Source: CAZIKB01 sp964539665
GTDB taxonomy: Bacteria; Zhuqueibacterota; Zhuqueibacteria; Oceanimicrobiales; Oceanimicrobiaceae
Assembly (NCBI GenBank): GCA_964539665.1
Contig: CAZIKB010000022.1
Coordinates: 1 to 63,867 of the forward strand
Length of the DNA stretch: 63,867 nt
Reading direction: 5' to 3'
Made by a program: the position numbers and the translations under genes. Shown here in pieces: positions 52,236 to 61,035 of this stretch (its first letter is position 1; the number at the start of each line of letters is the position of its first letter). The notes below the pieces were generated by a model. The model was not told the DNA's origin. It worked only from the letters and a program-made list of their open reading frames with translations, and searched no databases.

Positions 52236-54098
52236 ATGCAACAAAAGAGAATTGCGTTAATTCGGAATGGCTTAATAATCAGTATGGCCATTTTAGAAAA
52301 TATGACCTTATTATTCGGGCAACAACCTAGTGAAATTGTTTCTGTTTTTCCACGCCAGAATGCGTTGCATGTTCCCAGAGCGCTGACAATAACGGCTGAG
52401 TTTAATATTAATATGGATGCTACGACGATAAATGAGCATACATTTATTGTCAGGGGGGAAGACAGCGGGCCGCTTTCGGGTACTACATTATATAACTCGG
52501 CCGTCAAAACGGCCTCGTTCGAGCTCGTAAACAAATTATTCGCTGGCGAGATTGTTACTGTAACGCTCACCAATAAGATTCTAACTGCACAGAAACAACC
52601 TTTTGCGGGTTTTACATGGCATTTTACAATAGAGGCACCCCAACCGACACCGCCAATTTTTACGGAAGGTGAAGATTTGTTATTGGGCACAATGATAATG
52701 TCCGTTTATACTGTTGACCTGGACAAAGATCTTGATTTGGATTTGGTTGTTGGAAGGACCTTCACTAACGAACCTGTAGTTGTAATAAGAAATGACGGCA
52801 CTGGGAAGTTTTCACAATTGGAACCTTACTATTTGCGAATAGACGCAGATCCAATTTTCGGAAATGACTTTGACAATGATGGAGATTTAGTAGCTAATAC
52901 TTATTTATTAGCCGGACGTATTGCTATCTTAATTAATGATGGCAGTGGAAGGTTCTCTCAAATAATCAGATTCAATAGCACAGCCTTAGAATCATTGGCT
53001 ATAACAACTGTTCGAGATGGGGACATTGACAACGACGGCGATGTTGATCTCATTTATGCAACAGCGCGAGATGACTCTGGAAATGGTTGGCTGGGAATTC
53101 TTGAAAATAACAGAAACGCTGATTTCGAAGATGCTCGGCAAATTAAACTTCGAAATTTACCCTTATATTTGAATTTGTCAGACTTAAACAACGACGGCTG
53201 GCTGGATATCGTTGCTGGTATGGGATTCACCGTAGGTCAAGCAGAATTTTGGAATGGCATGGCGATACTTCTCAATAATCAAGACGGATCTTTTGCCGAG
53301 CCTGATTATTACACATATCTCTTAGGCACAGGGACAATATATTGCAACGATTTTGACGGCGATGACGACATCGACGTTGCAGTGGCGATCAATCCGACCG
53401 GGATTTTGATTTTTTTGAATGATGGGCAAGGAGCTTTCCCTGATTCGGTGGACTTGCGGGAACGAGACTCGATTTTTCAGGTGTGGGGCTCCGACTTTGA
53501 CGGTGACGGCGATATTGACCTGCTGGAAACACACAACCCGAGGTATCCCAGCACACCCGCGGTGCGGCTATACCTCAATCCCGGAGATGGCAGGTTTTCA
53601 TTTTCAGAGATAAAAGACCTCAAAGTCATTCCGGATATTGACATACGCGGATACGGCAGACCTCCAAACGGCGGCGACCTGGATGGCGACGGCGACATTG
53701 ACCTGGTAGTGCCGTTTGACTCCAGCGGCAGTTGGCTTAGTTTTTACTTCAACCGAACAGACCCGCTCAGTGTTGGTGATGGCGTTGCTAATTCTCCTGC
53801 GGATTTTGTCCTGGAACAGAATTTCCCGAATCCGTTCAATCCTGCCACAAATATTCGGTTTGCGTTGCCGGATGCCGCGCTTGTTTCTATAAAAATTTAT
53901 AACCTGCTTGGAGAAGAAATCCGGACTCTGGTAAATGGCGGCTCAAAAGCCGGGTTTCATGTCATTCGTTGGGATGGAAAAGATGGCAAAGGGAAAGATG
54001 CACCGTCAGGTATTTATATATATCGAATGGTAGTGACTTCTTCTCACAATAGCGCCTCGCATTTTACTCAATCAAGAAAGATGACCCTTTTACGCTGA
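52236..54098 (+). CDS. Secreted FG-GAP/VCBS-repeat protein with T9SS sorting domain
   Basis: 620 residues. A signal-peptide-like N-terminus, an Ig-like (SbsA/Big_5) domain (about 30-130: PSEIVSVFPRQNALHVPRALTITAEF), a seven-bladed FG-GAP-type region with many Ca-binding DxDxDGDxD blocks (DFDGDGDIDL, DLDGDGDIDLV), and a typical T9SS type A C-terminal domain (LEQNFPNPFNPATNIRFALP ... DGKGKDAPSGIYIYRM ... KMTLLR). It should be exported by a T9SS and anchored or released at the surface; the PorU-like peptidase at 17366 is the candidate processing enzyme. Its ligand is unknown. SD AAGAGGAG precedes the ATG. Confidence 0.9.
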   Translation: MQQKRIALIRNGLIISMAILENMTLLFGQQPSEIVSVFPRQNALHVPRALTITAEFNINMDATTINEHTFIVRGEDSGPLSGTTLYNSAVKTASFELVNKLFAGEIVTVTLTNKILTAQKQPFAGFTWHFTIEAPQPTPPIFTEGEDLLLGTMIMSVYTVDLDKDLDLDLVVGRTFTNEPVVVIRNDGTGKFSQLEPYYLRIDADPIFGNDFDNDGDLVANTYLLAGRIAILINDGSGRFSQIIRFNSTALESLAITTVRDGDIDNDGDVDLIYATARDDSGNGWLGILENNRNADFEDARQIKLRNLPLYLNLSDLNNDGWLDIVAGMGFTVGQAEFWNGMAILLNNQDGSFAEPDYYTYLLGTGTIYCNDFDGDDDIDVAVAINPTGILIFLNDGQGAFPDSVDLRERDSIFQVWGSDFDGDGDIDLLETHNPRYPSTPAVRLYLNPGDGRFSFSEIKDLKVIPDIDIRGYGRPPNGGDLDGDGDIDLVVPFDSSGSWLSFYFNRTDPLSVGDGVANSPADFVLEQNFPNPFNPATNIRFALPDAALVSIKIYNLLGEEIRTLVNGGSKAGFHVIRWDGKDGKGKDAPSGIYIYRMVVTSSHNSASHFTQSRKMTLLR

Positions 54099-54122
54099 GG
54101 CTGCTATTTGTCCACAACTTGC

Positions 54123-54150
54123 CCCTCATCTCAAAGATGAGGGCTTTGTT
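54123..54150 (+). terminator. Probable terminator after the T9SS-cargo gene
   Basis: Stem CCCTCATC/GATGAGGG, loop TCAAA, followed by CTTTGTT, 24 nt after the stop codon. Confidence 0.6.
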
Positions 54151-54222
54151 AATTTCAGCTTGAATAAGTCTTGAAAATTATTAAATTCATAAAAGGTAGT
54201 TTTCTAATTTAAATCGAATTAA

Positions 54223-54255
54223 AAAAACCGACCTTTTTCAAAAAGGTCGGTTTTT
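54223..54255. terminator. Strong hairpin terminator directly upstream of the ABC ATPase gene
   Basis: A near-perfect stem AAAAACCGACCTTTTT/AAAAAGGTCGGTTTTT (54223-54238 and 54240-54255). Its T-tract ends 6 nt before the next ATG at 54262. Confidence 0.8.
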
Positions 54256-54261
54256 GTTGCC

Positions 54262-55104
54262 ATGATAAAAATATCCAATCTCACATTTGAATACCCTGCC
54301 AACCAGGCTTCGAATACAAACGTCTTAAATCAAATTAATCTTACCATTGAAGAGGGCGAATCCATTGGTATTATGGGAGCAAATGGCTCCGGTAAAACCA
54401 CTTTAGCCCTCTGTTTAAATGGTTTACTGCAGCCCGCAAAAGGCGACGTCTGGATCGATGATCTAAACACTAAAGAACCAGCCAGTCTTGCGGCAATCCG
54501 CTGTAAGGTTGGAGTGGTCTTTCAAAATCCCGAGAATCAAATCGTATCAACCACCGTGGAACGGGAGATTGCGTTTGGTCTGGAAAATCTGGGCGTGCCC
54601 ACAGAAGAAATGCACACAATTGTTGATGAAATGCTCCAACAATTCAATCTGGAAAAGTATCGCCTGCATCCGCCGCACATGCTCTCCGGGGGTGAAATGC
54701 AGCGCCTTGCTCTAGCTTCAGTAATGGCCATGTCTCCACAGTACCTGATTTTTGATGAACCAACTTCCCTCCTTGATATAACCAGCCGTAAAATGGTACT
54801 TGAACTCATTTCAAATCTCCACAAAAATAAAAATGCTAAGCCACAATCAGAAAGAATAAGCACCCTGTTTATTACACAATTCCCGGAAGAAGTTCTTTTG
54901 TGTGATCGCTTTTTAGTTCTTCACCTTGGGCAAATTGCATTTGATGGTAAACCGGCAGAAATTTTTCAAAGAGTTGATGAGTTAAAAGCAATCGGTGTTG
55001 ATATCCCGGTTGAGTTTGAAGTAAGTCATTATTTAAAAGAAATTTCCGACGGTCAGTTTTCATTCAATACTTCAGATTTCCTGCCGATAATTGAATCAAA
55101 ATAA
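54262..55104 (+). CDS. ECF-type ABC transporter ATP-binding protein (EcfA/CbiO-like)
   Basis: 280 residues, an energy-coupling-factor ATPase: Walker A GANGSGKT (39-46), Q-loop FQNPENQIVSTTVEREIAFG (a hallmark of EcfA), signature LSGGEMQRLALA and Walker B YLIFDEPTSLLD. It should power uptake of a vitamin or metal with EcfT and an S component, but neither is in the window. There is no SD; a terminator hairpin ends 6 nt before the ATG, so translation may be leaderless or regulated by the hairpin. Confidence 0.9.
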   Translation: MIKISNLTFEYPANQASNTNVLNQINLTIEEGESIGIMGANGSGKTTLALCLNGLLQPAKGDVWIDDLNTKEPASLAAIRCKVGVVFQNPENQIVSTTVEREIAFGLENLGVPTEEMHTIVDEMLQQFNLEKYRLHPPHMLSGGEMQRLALASVMAMSPQYLIFDEPTSLLDITSRKMVLELISNLHKNKNAKPQSERISTLFITQFPEEVLLCDRFLVLHLGQIAFDGKPAEIFQRVDELKAIGVDIPVEFEVSHYLKEISDGQFSFNTSDFLPIIESK

Positions 55105-55147
55105 TATCTTACAAAACTAATGTAAAAATTGTAATGTGGTGGATAAA

Positions 55148-55279
55148 GGACTGTCCAAAAAGTCGATACATGCCTCACGACCTCATGTTGAGCGGAGTCG
55201 AACCATTTTGTATTTAATAAGATTAAACTATCCTTCGACTCCGCTCAGGATGAAGAGAAATAGACTATTTGGGCAATCC
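55148..55279. repeat. TIR-bounded miniature repeat, family B, copy 2
   Basis: A 132-bp element: GGACTGTCCAAAAAGTCGAT (55148-55167) and ATAGACTATTTGGGCAATCC (55260-55279) are inverted at 16 of 20 positions. Inside is a perfect 13-bp inverted pair GAGCGGAGTCGAA (55190-55202)/TTCGACTCCGCTC (55234-55246). The GACTGTC..AAAAAGT end resembles the copy at 51283. Confidence 0.75.
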
Positions 55280-55374
55280 TGAGCAAAATAATGATTTTTA
55301 CAATAGTTTTGATATTTGTATTTATGAAAACACAGTGTCTCGGGGCAGACAGGAATTAATATTAGAATTAGTGT

Positions 55375-58044
55375 ATGAATTCAGATAAACTGGATATTGA
55401 TTTTCTGATTCAAAAAAACAAAAAGAGCTACAGTATTGATTCTCAAACAATATTGGATAATAGTGCTTTTAGAGTGAATAAGATCGACGAGCAAGATGAT
55501 GCTACGGAATTGGTCGATCTTTCTCTGTTAACTTCAAATACAACTACTCATATTGAAACAGAGACTGACCGACAAATTGACCACGGTTTAGGAAGTGACC
55601 TCGATTTACTTGTTAAATCAGAAAATAGCCAGGAGTTACCGCAACTGGATTTTGATATAACCGATGATGCAGTAAATTTAGTTAAGGAGTTTGACTGTGA
55701 CTCTGACGTCGAAGAGGAACAGGTAATATCAGTTGTACTGGAAAATAGTAAAAATGAACCTGAAATACTATTCGATGCTCCTGTCGATTCAAGTTCTCTC
55801 AATAATGATAATCCATCACAAAAGTTTAGTGAAAGCAATTTTTTAACTGAAGCTTTTGAAGAATCTTCAAATTTGCCTGCAGAACCAGAAGATGAAGATT
55901 TTGAAAAAGAACAAAATGATTTTGATGATGTTCAGGAATCTGACAATACTCCTGACTTTCAATTTGGGGATAGTGGAATCGATAAGGTCAACTTGCAGGA
56001 AGAATCAGATGACCTCCTGGCTCTTATAGAGAGTTTTGATGAGTCAATAAACCTGCCAGATGAACAGAAAGCAGCTGAAGAAGATGATGGGTTTATTTCT
56101 GAAAATGACAGTTTAATCCTTGAATCAGAAATTCTAAAACCCAGGAATGGAATCAGTGAGACTGCCATTGAAAATGAACAAATGACTGGTGAAGATGAGG
56201 CAGAATCGCTCATTCAAGAAGAAGATGATGAACCACTAATCCTCTCCAATAAGGCAGAATTTAAAGCTGAGAATGGAGAAAGTGAACCTTTTGAGTCCGA
56301 GCATCAAACAACGGCCACATCTCAAAAAACCTTTCATGAAGGCCCTGCTAAGCAAAACCTCTTTACTGCTTCGATGTCGTTAACTTCATTATTTGAAAAT
56401 ACAAAATTATTAGGTCTGGATATTGGTGCGACATCTTTGAAGTATATAATTTTGAGAAAAACCGCCCGCGGCATTAAGCTCATTGATTGCGGCATGCGTT
56501 CAGTTCCCAAAGCGCCCGATGGCGCCAGCGATGAGGAGAAAAGTGAGCTCATCAAGGACATCCTCCTGAAGAATTTTAAACTTAATGCTCAAAAAAATAC
56601 ACTCATCATAAGTGCGATTTCAGGTTTGGAAGTCTTATACCAAAATGTCCAGGTACCTAAAATGGCTCGAAAGGAATTATCAAAATCTGTGCCCTGGGCC
56701 TGTCGTAAAGATTTTCCATTTCCAATCGAGAGCACTATTTTTGAATTTCAAGTCATTGACAATAAAATAAAAAATACCGAAAATAAGTTAGATGTTTTTG
56801 TACAGGCTGCACAAAAAGATTTGGTGAGCAGGCATTTAGAGTTTCTGTCAGAAGCGAAAATTGTCCCGGCCAAAGTATCAACTATTCCTGTGGCGTTATG
56901 GAAAATGTTTGGGGCTTTGGTAAAAAAGAACGCTGAGAAATGCCATGCCATTATTGATATTGGGGGGAGTTCAAGTCACATTGTCTTTATTAATCATGGA
57001 CAGTTGCAATTTGCGAGAGAAATTTCTACCGCCGGCGATGACATAACCGACGCCCTGACGGGATCAATTTTTATCGAAGGTGAAGAAATTACCATAACCA
57101 GGGAAAAAGCGGAAAGCATCAAAAGGAAATACGGTTTAGTAAACGAATTTTCAGATGACGACAGGGAGGGAGCCATTCCCTTAAAAGAAATTTCCGTGTT
57201 GATGGGGCCAGTATTGGAAAAATTTGTTAAGGAAATTCAAAGGACGGTTGATTATTTTAAAGAAAAATTTCACGTTGACACGCTTGAAAAAATATTTCTT
57301 ACAGGTGGTGGAGCCTTTCTGAATAATTTGACTTCATACCTTGAGAATGAGTTAAGCTCTGAAGTTGAAATTTTAAATCCCTTTCAAACATTTTCAACAA
57401 AGAATGTTGTAAATCAACCCGATTTATTAAATAATGGTTCGCGATTCGCTGTCGCTTTCGGATTAGCCCTGGACAAAAAAAAAGAATTGAATTTTTTGCC
57501 CAATGAATTAAAAGGGGCGCAAACTTTTCAGTACACAAAAAAAATATTTCGATATTCAATTGTGATCATTATCCTTACGATGTTACTTTTATCTCAGAAT
57601 ACAAGATTACAGATAAAAAACATTAATAATGAGTTGAAGAACATAAAAACCAGTTATAGTGTAGCCGAACCCAAAAGAGCGAAATTTGTATCATTGCAGA
57701 ATATTTTAGTTGGTTTGACTGTAAAAAAAGAATTGTATCAAAAGGAGATCAGTAAATACTCAAACTACACTAATCACTTAAAGGTCATAAGCCACTTGAT
57801 ACTATCTAACATTGCCTTAACTTCATTCAAAGTAGACACCAGACTTGATAAGGAAAAACAGTTAAACCAGGAACTTGTTATACTGGAAGGAGTCGCATTT
57901 CAAAACAATTCAATGGAAGGTGTCAATTTAGCTAAATTTTTACTGTCGTTGGAAAATTCTAACTATTTTAATTATATATCTTTAAAATCGCAGAAAATAA
58001 GAGAAGACGGTAATTTAGAATTCACTATTGTATGTGTAAATTAA
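55375..58044 (+). CDS. pilM: PilM-PilN fusion with a long acidic N-terminal extension
   Basis: 889 residues in three parts. Residues 1-340 are a low-complexity, strongly acidic region (runs such as EDEDFEKEQNDFDDVQ) without a recognisable fold. Residues about 342-705 are an actin-like PilM/FtsA-type domain (LLGLDIGATSLKYIIL, IDIGGSSSHIVFI, FLTGGGAFLNNL). Residues about 720-889 match PilN: one membrane helix (YSIVIIILTMLLLSQNTRLQ), a coiled coil and a small alpha/beta domain. PilM sits in the cytoplasm and binds the PilN N-terminus, so a fusion joins natural partners. It starts the pilus operon; PilO follows after 15 nt. No SD is evident. Confidence 0.85.
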   Translation: MNSDKLDIDFLIQKNKKSYSIDSQTILDNSAFRVNKIDEQDDATELVDLSLLTSNTTTHIETETDRQIDHGLGSDLDLLVKSENSQELPQLDFDITDDAVNLVKEFDCDSDVEEEQVISVVLENSKNEPEILFDAPVDSSSLNNDNPSQKFSESNFLTEAFEESSNLPAEPEDEDFEKEQNDFDDVQESDNTPDFQFGDSGIDKVNLQEESDDLLALIESFDESINLPDEQKAAEEDDGFISENDSLILESEILKPRNGISETAIENEQMTGEDEAESLIQEEDDEPLILSNKAEFKAENGESEPFESEHQTTATSQKTFHEGPAKQNLFTASMSLTSLFENTKLLGLDIGATSLKYIILRKTARGIKLIDCGMRSVPKAPDGASDEEKSELIKDILLKNFKLNAQKNTLIISAISGLEVLYQNVQVPKMARKELSKSVPWACRKDFPFPIESTIFEFQVIDNKIKNTENKLDVFVQAAQKDLVSRHLEFLSEAKIVPAKVSTIPVALWKMFGALVKKNAEKCHAIIDIGGSSSHIVFINHGQLQFAREISTAGDDITDALTGSIFIEGEEITITREKAESIKRKYGLVNEFSDDDREGAIPLKEISVLMGPVLEKFVKEIQRTVDYFKEKFHVDTLEKIFLTGGGAFLNNLTSYLENELSSEVEILNPFQTFSTKNVVNQPDLLNNGSRFAVAFGLALDKKKELNFLPNELKGAQTFQYTKKIFRYSIVIIILTMLLLSQNTRLQIKNINNELKNIKTSYSVAEPKRAKFVSLQNILVGLTVKKELYQKEISKYSNYTNHLKVISHLILSNIALTSFKVDTRLDKEKQLNQELVILEGVAFQNNSMEGVNLAKFLLSLENSNYFNYISLKSQKIREDGNLEFTIVCVN

Positions 58045-58059
58045 TCTATTCTGTTCCCT

Positions 58060-58638
58060 ATGCTTGATACATTTAAACCCTTGATTTTGTTAGCTTCTTT
58101 ATTCGTGGTGATTTGTGTTGTCTGGTATTTTATTCTTTACCAACCAGACGTACTGAAATTAAATGTTATTAAAGATGAATTCCAGGAACTGGTTTACAGA
58201 TTCCAGAGTCTCAGGGTGTCTGACCAGCAAATTCTCGCTTTAGAAGCACAGATTAAAAACCTGCAGACTGAAATTGACAGGACGGAGAAAAAATTAATCC
58301 AGAAAGATAATTTAGCCAGTATCATTCAACAGATTCAATGGAAAGCTCGCACTTTTGGATTGAAATTTGAAAGAGTTATCCCTGATTATCAATCACTGAT
58401 GAACTCTCCAGATGCAAAACAAGACTCAGCACAGGTATTAAAATTAACCGTGCACATGAAGCTTCAGGGATATTATAAAAATTTTGGGAAATTTATTAAT
58501 TCATTGTCTGAAATGCCATTTTACATTACCCTTGGTGAGATGACTCTTCTTTATAATGAAACCATCCATCCCCAAATAGATATTATTGTGGATGCCGTGT
58601 TATATTTGAATGCAGCGACACCTAAAATTAAAACATGA
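58060..58638 (+). CDS. pilO: Type IV pilus inner-membrane protein PilO
   Basis: 192 residues: an N-terminal membrane helix (LILLASLFVVICVVWYFILY), a coiled coil (about 50-90) and a ferredoxin-like periplasmic domain (KLTVHMKLQGYYKNFGKFINSLSEMPFYI, which is typical PilO text). It forms the alignment subcomplex with PilN and PilP. Its stop overlaps the next start by 4 nt (ATGA). Confidence 0.9.
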   Translation: MLDTFKPLILLASLFVVICVVWYFILYQPDVLKLNVIKDEFQELVYRFQSLRVSDQQILALEAQIKNLQTEIDRTEKKLIQKDNLASIIQQIQWKARTFGLKFERVIPDYQSLMNSPDAKQDSAQVLKLTVHMKLQGYYKNFGKFINSLSEMPFYITLGEMTLLYNETIHPQIDIIVDAVLYLNAATPKIKT

Positions 58639-59135
58639 TTATGGCTCAAATGCAGAAAAGAGAGAAGATATTATTAGCAATAACCGGGGTGGCTGCGCTT
58701 GTTTTTTTGTTTAATTATTTTGTGTGTGGTAAGCAAAAGGCGCCAACACCACAAATTGCAAACAAGGTTGTTACAGAAATAACCGGACCTGGCCAGCCTG
58801 TTGCTGCTGGTGTAAAGTCCTCTAACCAGGTTAAAGAAAGTGATCTCAGCAATCGTATTAATTTAAACACATGGGGACGCGATCCTTTTGCCGAGACTTA
58901 CCGATTAACGTACTATGATGTCACAAAAAATGATTCCAGCAATTATGTTCTTAGAGGTATAATCAGGAAAGGTGATGAGGCGCATGTTTTAATCGGTGAT
59001 GAAATATTTAAATCTGGCGAAAAGATCGGTGATTTAAAAGTCCTCGACATCGAAGACGATCGGGTTGTATGTAAAATAAGAGGTCGAGTCGTAACCTTAC
59101 TTTTGAATGAAAATGAAATATTCAAAATTAATTAA
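58635..59135 (+). CDS. pilP: PilP-like pilus assembly protein
   Basis: 166 residues with an N-terminal membrane or signal segment (ILLAITGVAALVFLFNYFVCG), a flexible linker and a beta-rich domain with WGRDPFAE and YVLRGIIRKGDEAHVLIGDEIFKSGEKIG, which matches the PilP/GspC homology domain. The cysteine at residue 33 lies after the helix, but no clear lipobox is seen. Position between pilO and pilQ supports PilP. The 3' end overlaps pilQ by 29 nt. Confidence 0.8.
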   Translation: MIMAQMQKREKILLAITGVAALVFLFNYFVCGKQKAPTPQIANKVVTEITGPGQPVAAGVKSSNQVKESDLSNRINLNTWGRDPFAETYRLTYYDVTKNDSSNYVLRGIIRKGDEAHVLIGDEIFKSGEKIGDLKVLDIEDDRVVCKIRGRVVTLLLNENEIFKIN

Positions 59136-60927
59136 AAAACCTCTGCTTGTGTTTTTGATTCCGCTACTTTTGGGTGGCAGGTCAGATGCGGCAGCTCAAA
59201 ATTATAAAATTGAGAACATCGAGTTGATAAATATGGGGGGTTATTTTCGTGTTTTCATAGAAAGTACCGGGCCAATTATTTATGCCAGCAAGTTTAATGA
59301 ATCTCAGCAGCAACTTGTGCTTTATATCCGTGATTCAAAATTAAATCTTGCAAAAAACAAGTTGGATTATAATAATTCTTTTATAAACAAGATCGAAGCG
59401 AGCCAGTGGAAAAAATCCCCGGCCATTGTAAAAATTACTATTGAATTGCTGCGTACTCTGAAATATGAAATCAATAAAAAAATGCGAGGTTTGATTTATG
59501 TAGATTTAAAGATACCTGAAGCGCCACAGCCAATCAATACTTTGAATGAAATAACAACAGCTCAGAGTGGCAATAACGGAAATTCTTTTTTTGAACAGGA
59601 AAAAGTAAAACAATCATTATTCAAAGAGTCATTCGAAGATAAGCCGGCAAAAAATTCCAGCGATTCCCGGGAATCCTATATTATAAATGATGCTTACCCT
59701 GATCGCATTCCTGCGCCCCTTTCAAGTAAAGCTCTCATTTCATTAGATGTAAAGGCAGCAGATATTTCAAATGTACTTCGCTTGTTGGCTAAGCAGACGA
59801 ACTTAAATATTGTAGCAAGTAAGGAAGTTAGTGGTGAAGTGTCAGTAAGTTTAACGAATGTTGGCATTAAAGAAGCATTAGATATGATCGCAAAAGCCAA
59901 CGGTTATGACTATATCATTAAAGGGGACGTTATCCTTGTTAAACCGCCCGACAAATTTTTAGTGAAGGAATTGCATACAAAAGTATACCGCTTGAAGTAT
60001 GTGAATGCTAACAATTTAAAGAACGCAATTGCTCAGGTATTATCACCTCAGGCTAAAATTCAAGTGTTTTACCATGATTTTCAACCAATAGATGAAGGAG
60101 GTGAAAAACAGACAAAATCCAAAAAGAACCGAAGCAGCACTCTGATTGTCACTGACGCTTCCGCGAACTTCCAACAATTAGACGCCATGATTGAAGCTCT
60201 GGATGTGCCAACACCCCAGATTATGATCGAAGCAAAACTCATTGAAATTTCGCCACAGGATCAGGACGAATTAGGGATTGATTGGTCGAAAACCGTAAAT
60301 GCGGAAATTTTCCGTGAGGTGCTGCTTCCTTCAGGTACAACGCAAAGATATACGACGGAAGTACCACTCGATGGCGGCAGTATCAACTTTGGCACTTTGA
60401 AAATTGGGGAGTATAGCGCGGTGCTTGATTTTTTGAAATCGCATACTAATTCCAAACTGGTTTCCAATCCGCGAATTTTGGCTATGGATAACCAGCAGGC
60501 GATGATCAGTGTCGGTACAAATTTTCCGATACCGCAAATAAATCGTGGAGTAGCCGGACAGGGAGATATCGTCACTTTTGAATATCGTGATGTAAATATC
60601 TCGTTGCGGGTAACTCCCCATGTTGCAGAAGATCAAACCATAGCTTTGCATGTGAATCCTGTTATTGAAGAAATTACCGGTGCGGTAAATGCTGGTGATA
60701 ATAGCGCTCCCATTATTTCAAAGCGTGAAGTAGAAACTGTGGTAATTTTAAAAAGCAACGAGACCGTGGTCATTGGTGGTTTGATAAAGGAAAGCACTAT
60801 TGAAACCATAAATAAAGTCTGGCTGCTGGGCGACATACCCTTAATCGGTAACTTGTTCCGCCACAAATCGAAGACAAAAAAGCAAACGGACTTGCTGATT
60901 TTTATTACGCCAAGGTTGTTGGAGTGA
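59107..60927 (+). CDS. pilQ: Type IV pilus secretin PilQ
   Basis: 606 residues: signal peptide (LIKKPLLVFLIPLLLGGRSDAAA), an AMIN-like beta domain (about 35-140), STN domain (KALISLDVKAADISNVLRLLAKQTNLNIV), secretin_N (KVYRLKYVNANNLKNAIAQVL) and the C-terminal secretin domain (SKLVSNPRILAMDNQQAMISVGTNFPIP ... ETVVIGGLIKE ... PLIGNLFRHKSK ... LLIFITPRLL). It forms the outer-membrane channel for the pilus. The start overlaps pilP by 29 nt; a second ATG at 59113 is possible. Confidence 0.95.
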   Translation: MKMKYSKLIKKPLLVFLIPLLLGGRSDAAAQNYKIENIELINMGGYFRVFIESTGPIIYASKFNESQQQLVLYIRDSKLNLAKNKLDYNNSFINKIEASQWKKSPAIVKITIELLRTLKYEINKKMRGLIYVDLKIPEAPQPINTLNEITTAQSGNNGNSFFEQEKVKQSLFKESFEDKPAKNSSDSRESYIINDAYPDRIPAPLSSKALISLDVKAADISNVLRLLAKQTNLNIVASKEVSGEVSVSLTNVGIKEALDMIAKANGYDYIIKGDVILVKPPDKFLVKELHTKVYRLKYVNANNLKNAIAQVLSPQAKIQVFYHDFQPIDEGGEKQTKSKKNRSSTLIVTDASANFQQLDAMIEALDVPTPQIMIEAKLIEISPQDQDELGIDWSKTVNAEIFREVLLPSGTTQRYTTEVPLDGGSINFGTLKIGEYSAVLDFLKSHTNSKLVSNPRILAMDNQQAMISVGTNFPIPQINRGVAGQGDIVTFEYRDVNISLRVTPHVAEDQTIALHVNPVIEEITGAVNAGDNSAPIISKREVETVVILKSNETVVIGGLIKESTIETINKVWLLGDIPLIGNLFRHKSKTKKQTDLLIFITPRLLE

Positions 60928-60985
60928 TTAATTTGGCGTCCGGATTTGTGGAATATTGGTAATCACGAAAAAGCAGTTGCTTTAT

Positions 60986-61020
60986 ACTTATACCCTATAT
61001 CCATTTTCCCTTATACCTTA
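60986..61020. repeat. CCCTATATCCA repeat, copy 3
   Basis: CCCTATATCCA (60993-61003) followed by TTTTCCCTTATACCTTA; 32 nt upstream of pilT, within its probable leader. Confidence 0.5.
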
Positions 61021-61035
61021 TTACTATGACAGTTC

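Noticed and set aside
52127..52690. 187-codon ORF on -
   Set aside because: Antisense to the start of the T9SS-cargo gene, whose signal peptide, Ig-like domain and downstream domains are clear; no SD or recognisable domain on the minus strand.
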